A stretch of 64,000 nt of DNA. It comes from Uliginosibacterium gangwonense DSM 18521. GTDB lineage: Bacteria; Pseudomonadota; Gammaproteobacteria; Burkholderiales; Rhodocyclaceae. The stretch lies in NCBI RefSeq assembly GCF_000373965.1, contig NZ_KB892867.1:62001-126000 (forward strand). Direction: 5' to 3'. The notes under the pieces are model-generated. The model searched no databases and had not been told where the DNA came from. It worked only from the letters and a program-made list of their open reading frames with translations. Made by a program: the position numbers and the translations under genes. Positions 53,343-63,671 of this stretch are shown in pieces. How positions within the stretch are numbered: position 1 is the first letter of the stretch; each line of letters opens with the position of its first letter.

Positions 53343-55730
53343 TCATGCCAGATGATCGATGTTTACGTGGCTTTCCATGCGCCAATTCTGCTCCAGGGGG
53401 CGTACAGATCCACTGACCTTGACGGTGGTTCGCAAGGCGATGTTTGCACTGGATGCCCCCACCTGCAATTCAAAATCTCCAGGTTCTACGATCCGTCGGC
53501 CATCAGTGGTGCTGAAATTGAGCATATCGACAGGCAGAGTGATGTGCACGCGGGCAGATTGGCCTGCCGCAATTTCAACGCGGCTGAAAGCCTTGAGTTC
53601 CTTTACCGGGCGAACCGTGCTAGCGAGTATGTCTCGTACATAGAGTTGGGGGACGGCGATTCCTGCGCGTGTGCCAGTATTGCGTAAGGTGAAGGAGATT
53701 TTGAATTCTCCGTCTATTGAAACATCCTGTTGCGCACAACTCAATTCGCTGAATTCAAACTGGGTATAGGGCAAACCATGCCCAAAAGGATAGCGGCTGC
53801 CGAAGTGGAAGGCGACAGGGGTGCCGGAACTTTTGAATTTGTGATTGTATACATAGGGAACCGCGCCAACGCTACGTGGTACGGAAAGAGTGAGCCGCCC
53901 TGAAGGTTCGCGTTTGCCTGTGAGTACATCTACAAGTGCTGTACCACCTTGCTGACCATTGGCAAAAGCCATCACGTAAGCCGCTGCTTTGTCTTCCAGT
54001 CCGCCCAGATTGTAAGGGCGGCCACTATGCAAAACAACTATTGTCGGAGTGCCGGTGGCAATGACGGCTTCGAGCAGTTTCTGCTGTACGCCCGGGAGAT
54101 TGAGTGAATCGGCGTCCGATCCTTCCCCGATGGTACCTGTCTGGAATAGCCCAGCTAAGTCTCCCACGCAGACGATCGCAACATCTGCCTGTTTGGCGCA
54201 AGTTACGGCGGCAGGGATCAGGCTGGAGTCTTGCAGAATAGGTGACTTGCGTTCCAGATTTGTATTGTCTGCTACGTCGCCTGGAAATACGGGGGAACCC
54301 ATCTTGCGTTCGCCAAGAATTTCACAGCCTTTGGCATAGCTGATATTGTCAGTACCTAGTGCCTCTCGAAGCGCAGCCAGTGGTGTGACAATGGCATCTG
54401 TACTTTCTGTTATGTTGTTGAGGATGAGATGCACAGGGAAACTGTAACCACAGAGCAGGGCCATGGGGTCATCTGCAGTTGGGCCGATTACAGCGATGCG
54501 CTTGTTTGCCGCCGCAGCCAGAGGGAGGATGCCATTGTTTTCCAGTACAACAATAGACTGGGTGGCGACTTCACGGGCTAGAGCCACCGTGTCTGGGGTG
54601 CGCAGTGCAATGGCATCTTCGTTGGCATAGGGATGTTCAAACAAACCCAGGCGGAATTTTTCAGCCAGAATGCGTGAGACGATTTCGTTGATTTTGTCGA
54701 CGCTGATCAACTCGCGTTCCACGGCCAGTTTGAGATGCGCGGCGCAATCATCACCTGGCGTCTCAATGTCGAGTCCGGCATTAAAGGCAATAGCGGCTGC
54801 TTCGGCTGGATCGGCCGTGATACCATGATGCTGATAGAGCAAACTGATGCCAACGTAATCTGCTATAACCAAGCCATCGAATCCCCACTGCTCACGCAAC
54901 ACCTTGGTAAGCAGATGGTTGGATGCGTGACATGGTTCGTTGTCAATGTCGTGATAAGCAGGCATGACGGAAGCTGCGTGAGCCTGTTTGACTGCCATCT
55001 CAAATGGCAGCATAAATATGTCATTCAACTCGCGATGCCCGAGACTGACTGGGGCGTGATTGCGTGCACCTTCGCTTGCGGAGTGACCTACGAAATGCTT
55101 GAGTGTTGCGAGTAGGTCACGCTTTTCTCCTTGCAGCCCGCGTACATAACGAGTGGCCATTACACCAATTAGGTAAGGATCTTCGCCAAAGGTTTCTTCT
55201 GTGCGGCCCCACCGTACGTCACGCGAAACATCCAGAACAGGTGCCAGTCCGTGATGACAGCCGATGCTGCGTGCTTCGCGGCCAATGGCGTGTCCGACCT
55301 TTTCGATCAGGGCCGGATTCCATGTGGCGCCATAGGCCAGCGCAGAGGGAAAGAGGGTGCCGCCTTGTACCATGAGACCAACTAGGCACTCTTCATGCGA
55401 CATGGTTGGGATGCCCAGGCGAGTTTGTTCGCAGAGGAATTTTTGCAGGGTATTCAAAGCACGCACGCCTTTGCGCGGATCAACACTATGGCTGCCCAGT
55501 GGGCGCGTGATCTGCCCCAATCCTTTGGCAAGGCGTTCGCGTAGCGCGTTACTATCGGTTGCACCAGCGAAACTGTCAAAGCGCGGTTTGTGGTTTCCAT
55601 CTTCAGAGAGCAGGAGCCACATAGCATGCATCTGGGCGATTTTTTCATCCAGCGTCATGCGTGAGAGGAGATCCGCTACACGTACATCAATGGCACGGCT
55701 TGAGTCTTTGTAAATCGCGGTCATGAACAT
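53343..55730 (-). CDS. GH3 beta-glycosidase (beta-xylosidase/beta-glucosidase type)
   Basis: 795 aa from the ATG at 55730, with GGGA before it. Full GH3 layout: N-terminal barrel (about 15-320) with the nucleophile D291 in GLVIADYVG, the KHFVGH substrate motif, C-terminal alpha-beta sandwich domain (about 370-600), and a fibronectin-like domain (about 690-790). There is no signal peptide, so it acts in the cytoplasm on imported oligosaccharides. Its place between xylA and the GH10 gene suggests beta-xylosidase activity. An inverted repeat lies about 150 bases upstream. Confidence 0.9.
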   Translation of the reverse strand: MFMTAIYKDSSRAIDVRVADLLSRMTLDEKIAQMHAMWLLLSEDGNHKPRFDSFAGATDSNALRERLAKGLGQITRPLGSHSVDPRKGVRALNTLQKFLCEQTRLGIPTMSHEECLVGLMVQGGTLFPSALAYGATWNPALIEKVGHAIGREARSIGCHHGLAPVLDVSRDVRWGRTEETFGEDPYLIGVMATRYVRGLQGEKRDLLATLKHFVGHSASEGARNHAPVSLGHRELNDIFMLPFEMAVKQAHAASVMPAYHDIDNEPCHASNHLLTKVLREQWGFDGLVIADYVGISLLYQHHGITADPAEAAAIAFNAGLDIETPGDDCAAHLKLAVERELISVDKINEIVSRILAEKFRLGLFEHPYANEDAIALRTPDTVALAREVATQSIVVLENNGILPLAAAANKRIAVIGPTADDPMALLCGYSFPVHLILNNITESTDAIVTPLAALREALGTDNISYAKGCEILGERKMGSPVFPGDVADNTNLERKSPILQDSSLIPAAVTCAKQADVAIVCVGDLAGLFQTGTIGEGSDADSLNLPGVQQKLLEAVIATGTPTIVVLHSGRPYNLGGLEDKAAAYVMAFANGQQGGTALVDVLTGKREPSGRLTLSVPRSVGAVPYVYNHKFKSSGTPVAFHFGSRYPFGHGLPYTQFEFSELSCAQQDVSIDGEFKISFTLRNTGTRAGIAVPQLYVRDILASTVRPVKELKAFSRVEIAAGQSARVHITLPVDMLNFSTTDGRRIVEPGDFELQVGASSANIALRTTVKVSGSVRPLEQNWRMESHVNIDHLA

Positions 55731-55879
55731 GAAATCCCGTTGTGTTTCCCAGCTGTGGATTGTTACTGGTTTTTCCGCGCTGAGCTGAATCAAAACGATG
55801 GTTTGAAGCCTAAGTGAACACCCAAAAACGCGATTGTGGATGTGTAGAGGCCGAAAGCGACGATCAGGTTGCCTGTTTT

Positions 55880-55925
55880 ATTTCAAAATCAATTCTATGT
55901 ATTTTATGCGGATTGACTTTGAAAT
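55880..55925. promoter_or_regulatory. Imperfect inverted repeat upstream of GH3-GH10
   Basis: ATTTCAAAATCAATT (55880-55894) and the reverse complement of GATTGACTTTGAAAT (55911-55925) agree at 13 of 15 positions, spaced by 16. It is just behind the xylA terminator and before the GH3 gene, a place for an operator of a dimeric regulator. Confidence 0.4.
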
Positions 55926-55937
55926 GAAACCGGACGC

Positions 55938-55971
55938 AAAAAAGGGCTGTACCCTTGGAAGAGCACAGCCC
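55938..55971 (-). terminator. Intrinsic terminator after xylA
   Basis: On the minus strand GGGCTGT, 14-base loop, ACAGCCC, then TTTTTT. It ends the SBP-xylB-xylA transcript before the GH3-GH10 unit. Confidence 0.75.
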
Positions 55972-55982
55972 AGTTGGGAGCA

Positions 55983-57296
55983 TCAGATGTAACGGTTGAG
56001 CAGATTTTCGATGTATTCTTGACGGCCGGAAATCGGTGCGGGATCGATGTTTTTCTCCAGCACATACTTCGATAGGTCTTCCAGGCTTACCTTGCCAGCC
56101 AGCGTATCTTTTGCCAGCGGGGTGTTCCAGGATGCGTAGCGATCGGCAACAATCTTCGAGAGCTTGCCATCAGCAATCATCTTTTCTGCAATCAACAGAC
56201 CGCGTGCGCAGACATCCATGCCGCCGATGTGGCCGTAGAACAAATCCACCGGATCAATGGATTGGCGGCGAACCTTGGCATCAAAATTAGTACCGCCTGT
56301 GCCCAGACCACCGTTCTGCATGATGTAGTAGTAGGCCATAGCGATTTCCGGGATGCTGTTGGGGAACTGATCTGTATCCCAACCACATTGTGCGTCACCC
56401 CTGTTCATGTCGACAGAGCCTAGGATGCCGAGGGCGGAAGCCATCGCCAATTCATGTTCGAAGGCGTGGCCAGCCAGTGTGGCGTGGTTGGCTTCGATGT
56501 TGACCTTGATTTCCTTTTCCAGCCCGTAGCTTTTGAGGAAGCCATAGACTGTCTGTACGTCAAAGTCATATTGGTGTTTGGACGGTTCGCGCGGCTTCGG
56601 CTCGATCAGGATGGTTCCCTTGAAGCCGATCTTGTGTTTGTGTTCCACCACCAGGGCAAGCAGACGGCCGAGTTGATCGGCTTCACGCTTGAGATCGGTG
56701 TTGGAGAGCATTTCGTAACCCTCGCGGCCACCCCATAGCACATAGTTCTCACCGCCCAGCTTCTTGGTGACTTCCATCACTTCGCGGATTTGCGCGGCTG
56801 CAAAGGCAAATACTTCAAAATTCGGGTTGGTACTGGCACCTGCCATATAGCGGCGAGCACTGAAGGCATTGGCCGTACCCCACAGCAGTTTCACGCCAGT
56901 TTCTTCCTGCTTCTTGGCAAGTACGTCGGACATTTCCCACAGCAGCTTCTTGCTCTCTTGCGGGGTCTTGCCTTCGCCGATCACATCGCGATCGTGGAAG
57001 CAGTAGTAGGGGGCGCCGAGCTTGCTGAAGAAGTCGAACGCTGCATCAGCCTTGGCCAGTGCCTGTTGCTTGACGTCACTGATGGCATTCCACGGGCGCA
57101 GGAAGGTTTCGCCGCCGAAGGGGTCGCCACCTTCCCAACAGAATGTGTGCCAGTAGCATACGGCGAATCGCAGCACGTCTTCCATGCGCTTGCCGAATAC
57201 CTTCTGGTCTTTGTTATACCAGCGGAAGGCCAGCGGGTTTTCGCTATTGGTGCCTTCGTATGCAATTTTGCTGATGCCTTCAAAGTAGGAACTCAC
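55983..57296 (-). CDS. xylA: Xylose isomerase
   Basis: 437 aa from GTG 57296. That start has AAGGAG six bases upstream; the ATG at 57302 would touch the Shine-Dalgarno directly and is unlikely. Metal and catalytic residues sit in [44 protein letters not shown] and [20 protein letters not shown], all intact. It is the long (type II) form as in E. coli. The enzyme turns D-xylose to D-xylulose, which XylB (gene 41 bases upstream) phosphorylates. Confidence 0.96.
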   Translation of the reverse strand: MSSYFEGISKIAYEGTNSENPLAFRWYNKDQKVFGKRMEDVLRFAVCYWHTFCWEGGDPFGGETFLRPWNAISDVKQQALAKADAAFDFFSKLGAPYYCFHDRDVIGEGKTPQESKKLLWEMSDVLAKKQEETGVKLLWGTANAFSARRYMAGASTNPNFEVFAFAAAQIREVMEVTKKLGGENYVLWGGREGYEMLSNTDLKREADQLGRLLALVVEHKHKIGFKGTILIEPKPREPSKHQYDFDVQTVYGFLKSYGLEKEIKVNIEANHATLAGHAFEHELAMASALGILGSVDMNRGDAQCGWDTDQFPNSIPEIAMAYYYIMQNGGLGTGGTNFDAKVRRQSIDPVDLFYGHIGGMDVCARGLLIAEKMIADGKLSKIVADRYASWNTPLAKDTLAGKVSLEDLSKYVLEKNIDPAPISGRQEYIENLLNRYI

Positions 57297-57337
57297 GTAC
57301 ATCTCCTTGGTGCTTGGGTGTGGTGTGGGGGATCTGG

Positions 57338-58804
57338 TCAAGCCTCAAACTGGGCTTTGACGCAGGGGTAAAGGGCTGTAAATCGGTGGTAACGTGGCAA
57401 AAGCATGGCGCGCTGGGCTGCTTGCGGTTGGTAGCTGGCCTTGATGGCCGGGGCTTTGCAGACTTCAGCTTCCATGCCTCCATCAGCCAACCAAGCCAAG
57501 CGTGCAGCGCCCAGGGCCCCGCCGGTTTCGCTGCCTTCCAGCGTGACAATTTCGGTATTCAGGATGGATGCGAGCAATTGAGCCCATTCCGGGCTGCGTG
57601 ACCCACCACCAACCAGGGCGAGGCGTCCTACTGTGGTGCCAGCGCTTTGCAGGGCGGCAAGCCCGTCCATGGTGCCAAAGGCTACGCCTTCGATTACAGA
57701 GTAGGCGAGTGCAGCTGTATCCGTATCGTGTGATAAACCAAAGAATACTCCTTTGGCATGAGCGTTGTTGTGTGGCGTGCGTTCGCCTGATAGATAGGGC
57801 AAAAACAACGGTGCGGCTGCACGCTGAGCGTCATTCAGGGTTTTGACGCGGGCGAGTAGTTCTCCTTCGCTGGCTGCGCCAACCAGCTTGGTCACCCAGG
57901 ATAGGCAGCTTGCTGCCGAGAGCATCACGCTCATCTGATGCCAACGTCCTGGTACGGCATGGCAGAAAGCATGCACGGCAGATGCTGGGTTTGGGCGAAA
58001 TTTGTCGGTTACTACGAAGAGTACACCGCTGGTACCCAGCGAGATGAAACCGTCGCCGGGGTTGACTGCGCCAATGCCTACCGCGCTGGCTGCATTGTCT
58101 CCGCCACCACCGGCTACGATTACCTCGGTAGGCAATTTCCATTGCTTGGCAACTTCAGGCACCAAGCGAGAAGAGATGGCGCTGCCTTCTACCAAACGCG
58201 GCATGTGCGCACGGGTGAGCCCCGTGGCGGCGAGCAGTTCGTCAGACCAATCGCGGCGAGCAACATCTAGCCACAGGGTTCCTGCAGCGTCGGACATTTC
58301 AGAGACTTTCTCGCCTGTCATTAAGAGGCGCAGATAATCCTTGGGCAGTAGCACACTGGCCACACGCTTGAAGATATCTGGCTCGTGCTTGGCAACCCAT
58401 ACCAGTTTTGGGGCCGTGAAGCCGGGCATGGCAAGGTTGCCTGCAATCTGCGGCAATGTGGGCAGGCGGGCGGTGAGTTCTTCGCATTCCAGCGCCGAAC
58501 GGGTGTCGTTCCACAGGATTGCGGGGCGCAGGACTTTGTCATCTTTGTCGAGCAAGGTGGCGCCATGCATCTGGCCAGAGAGGCCGATGGCACGTACCTG
58601 GGAGAATTCTGTTGCGGCAATCGCGCGCAGCTTGGTCATGGCGCGGGTGGTGGCATGCCACCATTCCATGGGGTCTTGCTCCGACCAATGGGGCGCAGGG
58701 CGCGAGATGGGAAGTTTCTCGCCTACCGTGGCTACCAGTTGGTGGGTATTGCTCAGGAGCAGGAGTTTGACTTCTGAGGTGCCGAGATCGATGCCGATAT
58801 ACAT
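57338..58804 (-). CDS. xylB: Xylulokinase
   Basis: 488 aa from the ATG at 58804 ([16 protein letters not shown]). FGGY kinase family: the N-terminal phosphate loop [22 protein letters not shown], the catalytic Asp region AILWNDTRS, and the C-terminal [20 protein letters not shown]-binding motif. It produces xylulose-5-phosphate for the pentose phosphate route. It stands between the sugar-binding protein and xylA on one transcript. Confidence 0.93.
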   Translation of the reverse strand: MYIGIDLGTSEVKLLLLSNTHQLVATVGEKLPISRPAPHWSEQDPMEWWHATTRAMTKLRAIAATEFSQVRAIGLSGQMHGATLLDKDDKVLRPAILWNDTRSALECEELTARLPTLPQIAGNLAMPGFTAPKLVWVAKHEPDIFKRVASVLLPKDYLRLLMTGEKVSEMSDAAGTLWLDVARRDWSDELLAATGLTRAHMPRLVEGSAISSRLVPEVAKQWKLPTEVIVAGGGGDNAASAVGIGAVNPGDGFISLGTSGVLFVVTDKFRPNPASAVHAFCHAVPGRWHQMSVMLSAASCLSWVTKLVGAASEGELLARVKTLNDAQRAAAPLFLPYLSGERTPHNNAHAKGVFFGLSHDTDTAALAYSVIEGVAFGTMDGLAALQSAGTTVGRLALVGGGSRSPEWAQLLASILNTEIVTLEGSETGGALGAARLAWLADGGMEAEVCKAPAIKASYQPQAAQRAMLLPRYHRFTALYPCVKAQFEA

Positions 58805-58895
58805 ATGTCTTGACTCACTAAACAACCAGGGTGATGAACTTGCCGGGGCGGTTCGGCCCACCCATCTGCCGGGCGGGCCTTTATTTGATACAGCT

Positions 58896-60158
58896 TTAGC
58901 GACGCATACGCTTTTTGAGCTTGTCTTGTGCTTCGTTCAAGGCTGCAGTAATGTCCTTGCCTTGTTCGAGCACGTCATTCAAAGCGGTACCGACCACATC
59001 CTGTGCCACCGAGTCATACTTGCCGACTGGCAGTCCCGGGATTTTGGCGGCAGACACTTCCCACAGTTTGCGAGCCGGTTGCCCGCCCAGGAAGGGGATC
59101 GGCTCAGCCAGGAATTCCTTGTCCTGTGCACCAATCAAGGCAGGGTAGGCCGCGACCTTCTTGAATGCAGCCAGTTGCATTTCCTTGTTCATGCACATGA
59201 ACTTGATGAATTCCCAAGCCTCTTTTTTGTGCTCGGACTTGCTTGGGATGGAATAGAACGAGCCGCCCCAGGAAGCGTAGGCACCGTTAGGCAATTGTGC
59301 TGCACGCCACAAGCCTTTGGTATCTGGGGCGAGCCAGCTTTCCAGGTGACCTGCTAACCATGCTCCCGTCATTTGCGTGGCAAGCTGGCCACGTTTGAAG
59401 CCTTCGCTCCATTCGTTGGACCATGCCGCAATCTTGCCGTCGATACCCGCTTTGCGCGCAGCCTGTGCCAGTTCAAATGCCTTCTTGAAGCGCGGCGTGG
59501 TCAGCAGCGGGCTGCCCTTAGAATCGAAGTAGATCCCCTCGCCATCCTTGAGGTTGGAGCGGATGTAGATCGAGGACATGTCAGAGGCATCTGCAATCAG
59601 GTAGGCGCCAGTGGCTGCTTTGACCTTTTTGCCCGATTCAATGAAGGATTCCCAACTGGTGGTGAGGTCTTTTTCCGTAACACCGGCCTTGTCCATGATG
59701 TCCTTGCGGTAGAACAAGGTGCCAGGGCCGACGTCAGCGGGCAGGGCCGCGAGCTTGCCAGACGGGCTGGTGGCTTGCGGATAGGTAAAACGCAGGAACT
59801 GGTTGCGATATTGCTGTGCGCTGTAGGGGGGCTTGTTCAGGTCTTCCAGCCCGCCGGATTCCGCAAATTTGCCGATGTAGGCAATTTCCACGCCCATCAC
59901 ATCCGGTAAGCCTGAGCCGGTGGCCAACGCAGTGGTCATGGCCGTGTGGTGGTCGCCATAGGCGAGGCTGACCAGTTTGATCTCGATTTCCGGGTGGAGT
60001 TTTTTGTACAGCGGGATTGCAACCTTGACCGAGTCGTCAAAACTCGGAAAAGATGCGACTGTGAGTGTGGTGGCTGCTTGTGCGCCTGCAACGGCCCCTA
60101 GGGCCAAAGCGATTGTCAGCGGGCGGAAAACGGCTTTCATGCAACGAATTGCTTTCAT
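58896..60158 (-). CDS. ABC transporter sugar-binding protein (family 1), likely xylose/xylo-oligosaccharide
   Basis: 420 aa from the ATG at 60158 (MKAIRCMKAVFRPLTIALAL), fixed by CAGGAG. Signal peptide ends at GAQA. Mature features of family 1 binding proteins: TLTVASFPSFDDSVKVAIPL, LPDVMGVEIAYIGKFAESGG and LATQMTGAWLAGHLESWL. It would capture xylose or xylo-oligosaccharides in the periplasm. No permease or ATPase genes lie in the window, so partners must be elsewhere. First gene of the SBP-xylB-xylA unit, behind the LacI operator. Confidence 0.85.
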   Translation of the reverse strand: MKAIRCMKAVFRPLTIALALGAVAGAQAATTLTVASFPSFDDSVKVAIPLYKKLHPEIEIKLVSLAYGDHHTAMTTALATGSGLPDVMGVEIAYIGKFAESGGLEDLNKPPYSAQQYRNQFLRFTYPQATSPSGKLAALPADVGPGTLFYRKDIMDKAGVTEKDLTTSWESFIESGKKVKAATGAYLIADASDMSSIYIRSNLKDGEGIYFDSKGSPLLTTPRFKKAFELAQAARKAGIDGKIAAWSNEWSEGFKRGQLATQMTGAWLAGHLESWLAPDTKGLWRAAQLPNGAYASWGGSFYSIPSKSEHKKEAWEFIKFMCMNKEMQLAAFKKVAAYPALIGAQDKEFLAEPIPFLGGQPARKLWEVSAAKIPGLPVGKYDSVAQDVVGTALNDVLEQGKDITAALNEAQDKLKKRMRR

Positions 60159-60337
60159 AGAGTCTCCTGTGCCTTTTCTGTATTCCATCGCCAATGTGCG
60201 ATGGAGTTCCTCTGGTATGTACGGATTTTCTGCCAAGCCTGCCCTGAAACATATCGGGTTGGTTTTGCCAGAGGCATCCTTTATTAATTTTTTATCAAGA
60301 GCCGACAACTTTCATACCCTTGTGGGCGGTTCTTTTC

Positions 60338-60376
60338 ATTAAACACCCTTTAGGCATAAAACTGCAAGCGCTTGCA
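60338..60376 (-). promoter_or_regulatory. LacI-family operator and promoter of the SBP-xylB-xylA operon
   Basis: The perfect palindrome TGCAAGCGCTTGCA (60363-60376) has the central CG of LacI-type operators. On the minus strand TTGCAG (60362-60367), inside it, is followed after 18 bases by TTTAAT (60338-60343), so a bound repressor would cover the -35 box. The divergent lacI-type gene begins 253 bases away. Confidence 0.65.
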
Positions 60377-60628
60377 TTTTTGTTGAAAAAATTACGCCGT
60401 TTTGGTCGGCGTCTTCTTTTCCACATTCACCATTTTTAATGGATGCAGGACTTAAGTTAGAGGGTTTTTTTGGTGAAGTCAAGTTGGTGATCTGCAATTT
60501 TTGAGAATGATCTATCTGATAGGGGAGCCGCGTGCTCGAAGGTATTCGGGATCTCCCCAGTTCTTGCGGTAAGATCGTGAATAGGATGTTATCGTGAAGC
60601 GTTTTGGGCGCGCAGCAAGGAATCAAAC

Positions 60629-61660
60629 ATGACAGGACAGGCGCCTTCAAAAGGGGCGGTAACGCTGGAGGATGTGGCTGAGCAGGCGGGGGTGTCCACC
60701 AGCTCGGTGTCGCGGTATCTGAGTGGCAAGGTGCGCGTGAGTGACAAACGTGGCGTGCGGATTGCTGCGGCCATTGCCCAGCTCAACTACCAGCCCAATA
60801 CAGCCGCCCGTACTTTGGCGAGTGGGCGCTCGGCTACCGTGGGGGTGTTGACGCAGGATATTGCCAGTTCCTTCTATGGCGAACTGGTCAAGGGCGCAGA
60901 AGACGAACTGAGTGCTTCAGGCTACACCTGCATCATTACCAGCGTGGAGCGCAAGGGGTTCAGTGAGTGTGCCTGCATGGATGTGCTGCTGGGGCGCCAA
61001 GTGGATGGCGTGATCGTAATGGGGCACGCCCTCAGCCCCCGGGCCTTGAGCGAATACGTTGGGCGCATCCCCTTGGTGGTGATCGGCCAGAAGCTCAAGG
61101 GGCCACAATGCATCAGTCTGATGAACGATTACGTTGCCATCTCGGCTGAAGCCACGCGCCACCTCATTGAGTTGGGCCACACCCGCATTGCTTTTGTGGG
61201 TGGGCTACCCAAGCATTCCAACGTGATTGCCCGTCTGAAAGGTTACCGGCAGGCATTGCAAGCCGCCGGGCTGCCTTTTGATGAAGACTTGATCGAACAT
61301 GGCGACATGCTGGCTTCTGGCGGGGCCAGAGCCGTGGCCCGCATGCTTGACCGGGGCAGCCGCTTTACGGCGTTGTTTGCTGCGAACGATGAAAACGCCC
61401 TGGGCGCGCGGCTTGAACTGTACCGCCGTGGCATTGCTGTGCCGGATGATGTCTCGCTCGTGGGATTTGATGACTTGCCCGCTGCCAGCCTCATGATTCC
61501 TCCGCTGACGACCGTTCGTCAGCCTATGGTGGAAGGCGGGCGCCTTGCGGCTCAGGCCATGGTTGCCCTCCTGTCTGGCAAAGTTTTCGATGTCAGCCTG
61601 TCACCGTTACAATTCATACAACGCGAATCAACGGCGCCGCCCCGCACCAGCAAGCTTTGA
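60629..61660 (+). CDS. LacI-family regulator, probable xylose-operon repressor
   Basis: 343 aa. Helix-turn-helix at 11-31 (VTLEDVAEQAGVSTSSVSRYL), hinge helix near NTAARTLASG, then a periplasmic-binding-type effector domain with VGVLTQDIASSFYGELVKGA and SLVGFDDLPAASLMIPPLTTV. Divergent from the xylose-use operon and close to a matching palindrome, so it likely represses that operon until xylose or a derivative binds. A one-mismatch copy of the operator stands 5' of the PTS operon. Confidence 0.88.
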   Translation: MTGQAPSKGAVTLEDVAEQAGVSTSSVSRYLSGKVRVSDKRGVRIAAAIAQLNYQPNTAARTLASGRSATVGVLTQDIASSFYGELVKGAEDELSASGYTCIITSVERKGFSECACMDVLLGRQVDGVIVMGHALSPRALSEYVGRIPLVVIGQKLKGPQCISLMNDYVAISAEATRHLIELGHTRIAFVGGLPKHSNVIARLKGYRQALQAAGLPFDEDLIEHGDMLASGGARAVARMLDRGSRFTALFAANDENALGARLELYRRGIAVPDDVSLVGFDDLPAASLMIPPLTTVRQPMVEGGRLAAQAMVALLSGKVFDVSLSPLQFIQRESTAPPRTSKL

Positions 61661-61744
61661 CCAGGGGCTGTGGTATCACTTTTTTCCTATGTCTAAAGTG
61701 CTTGAAACCTATTAGCAGCAGCCTTCCATCTCTATGGCCTACTC

Positions 61745-62587
61745 ATGATGAAGCTCTGGCGTGCTTGGCGCATCTGGTCCCAGGAACATGGCAAAGGGGT
61801 CTATGACCTGCTTGCCCTGCTGGTGGCCTGCGCCCTGTGCTTTGGCCTCATCCTGTATGCTGGGTTTGGCAAGTATTTTCTCGAACTCATGCGCCGCCAT
61901 CCTGCTTGGCGGCTTGAAGAACTCTCGCTTGGGCTGGCATTCTCCTGGTTCTTCCTCATCCTGTTTGCGTGGCGACGCTGGGACGAAGCCGCCAGCCTGC
62001 TTACTGACGCTGGCACGGATGCGCTCACCGGCCTCTACAATCGGCGCAAGACGCAGCGCATACTCAATCAGGAACTGGAACGTAGCCGCCGCTATGGTAT
62101 TCCGCTGACTGTGGTGATGTTTGATGTCGACCACTTCAAGCTCGTTAATGACACCTTCGGCCACCCGGTAGGGGACATAGTGCTGGTTACCATCGCGCGC
62201 CGCATCCGCCGCAAAATGCGCGCAACAGACCACCTGGGTCGTTGGGGGGGCGAAGAGTTCCTGCTGATCTGCCCGGAGACTGATCTGTCCGGTGCCATCC
62301 GTATTGCAGACCGTATGCGCCGCACCATCAAACGCCGTGCAATGCAAAAGGCAGGCAACGTCACCGCGAGTTTTGGCGTTGCCAATTTCAATCCAGACGA
62401 CCACCCGGATGCCGAAGCACTGGTTGCCGAGGCGGATCAATATCTTTACAAGGGCAAAGAAGCCGGGCGCGACTGTGTGTTCAGCCATCTGGGCAAAGCA
62501 CAGAATCTGGCCGTGCCTGCTCAACTCTCCAGACTCAGCACCCTTAGTGGAGAAAACCGTAGCGTGCGTCGAGCGCGGCGGGAGTGA
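61745..62587 (+). CDS. Membrane-bound diguanylate cyclase (GGDEF)
   Basis: 280 aa. Two membrane helices (about 21-40 and 58-76) precede a GGDEF domain (about 90-250). The active-site loop is GGEEF at 168-172, and RATD at 159-162 is the allosteric inhibitory site, at the standard distance of five residues. The enzyme should therefore make cyclic di-GMP and be subject to product inhibition. No periplasmic sensor domain is evident. It is 84 bases behind the LacI gene on the same strand and may be cotranscribed. Confidence 0.92.
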   Translation: MMKLWRAWRIWSQEHGKGVYDLLALLVACALCFGLILYAGFGKYFLELMRRHPAWRLEELSLGLAFSWFFLILFAWRRWDEAASLLTDAGTDALTGLYNRRKTQRILNQELERSRRYGIPLTVVMFDVDHFKLVNDTFGHPVGDIVLVTIARRIRRKMRATDHLGRWGGEEFLLICPETDLSGAIRIADRMRRTIKRRAMQKAGNVTASFGVANFNPDDHPDAEALVAEADQYLYKGKEAGRDCVFSHLGKAQNLAVPAQLSRLSTLSGENRSVRRARRE

Positions 62588-62718
62588 GCTTATTTTTATC
62601 CATTTTGAATATAGGCTGGTACAAAAGCCTGCGCCGCATAGTGATAATGGAATAGAGTGAGGCCCGCGTTGTATGGCGGATCGACAAACAGGTATCTGAC
62701 CAAATAGCCGCGTGCCCG

Positions 62719-63552
62719 TTATTTCACCGTGATGGTGAACGCTCGGATTCGGGTACTGCCTTGCCCGGATGCAATTTCGTTGCCAAGTTCCACCGAGGCC
62801 ACCCAGTCCTGGCCGTCAATGATCTTGCGTGCCTGTAGGTGATCCAGGAAGAGTTTGATATCCAGTGATACCTGATGGGGTACTGGACTGGTGGCGCGGT
62901 AGGCGATGTACTGCCAAGGCTTGGGGCCCCACGTGGCGGTGCCCGTGTAAAGTTCCCAATCAATGTTGTTGATGCGGACTGTTTCGCGGTACTGGCCGAA
63001 TGGGCGCAACGTGCCCCAGCTCTCAAGCCAGATCATCAGTTCATGTCGCAGTGGTGTATTGGTGGCGCCTTCGGGACGGCTGGCGGTACTGGTGAGCCAG
63101 AGGTCAAAGGCAAGATTGCCGTTGCCGTTCCTGGTTATCTCGTAGTTAAAATGGGTCTGGAGTGACTGCAGCGCATCGACTTGCCGGGGCAGGTCGGGTG
63201 TGGTGCTTTTGGACGCCCAGGGTTTGAGGCCATAGATGATTTCCGGGTAAGCGCGGACTTTATTGGAAGTAGGCCAGCTCCAATCCCACGCAAAGTCCAT
63301 CCCTGTTGTGGCCGAGCGAGCCATGCCGACGCATTGCTTGTAGCCGCGGATGCCTTTGGCGTTCCAGACATTGTTTTCCACTATGTAAGTATCGATGTTC
63401 TGGTTCTGCCAATCTGCGCATGAACTGGCGATTTCCCCGCCAGGCAGCGGATTCAAGGTGGCATCATTGTTCCTGCTGATTTTTTCGTTGGCACAAGCCG
63501 TTAACAGCACCATGAGTACGAAAGCGAGAGCAACGTGCGGGCTGAACTGCAT
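62719..63552 (-). CDS. GH12 endo-beta-1,4-glucanase/xyloglucanase lipoprotein
   Basis: 277 aa from the ATG at 63552 (GGGGAGG upstream). Lipobox LTAC puts the lipid on C20. The single domain has GH12 hallmarks: YIVENNVWNAKGI, FAWDWSWPT, IIYGLKPWASK, nucleophile E171 in HELMIWLE and acid/base E259 in ELGNEIASG. Substrates of the family are beta-glucans, cellulose and xyloglucan. Lipidation would tether it to the cell surface, which complements the secreted xylanase. Confidence 0.88.
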   Translation of the reverse strand: MQFSPHVALAFVLMVLLTACANEKISRNNDATLNPLPGGEIASSCADWQNQNIDTYIVENNVWNAKGIRGYKQCVGMARSATTGMDFAWDWSWPTSNKVRAYPEIIYGLKPWASKSTTPDLPRQVDALQSLQTHFNYEITRNGNGNLAFDLWLTSTASRPEGATNTPLRHELMIWLESWGTLRPFGQYRETVRINNIDWELYTGTATWGPKPWQYIAYRATSPVPHQVSLDIKLFLDHLQARKIIDGQDWVASVELGNEIASGQGSTRIRAFTITVK

Positions 63553-63671
63553 GGTGGGGCCTCCCCGGTAACATCGTTCAGCGCCGAGTATGAGCTTTGA
63601 GGTGCTGTAGAGACAAGCAAGCATTCCCTCATAGACAAAGGCTGCCTTCTTTTTAAGGGGCTTTGGCGACG

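Noticed and set aside
62588-62718. A minus-strand fragment reading LFVDPPYNAG, resembling the DPPY motif of adenine methyltransferases
   Set aside because: Only about 40 codons, no other methyltransferase motif nearby, and stops at both ends; a chance match or an unrecognisable remnant.
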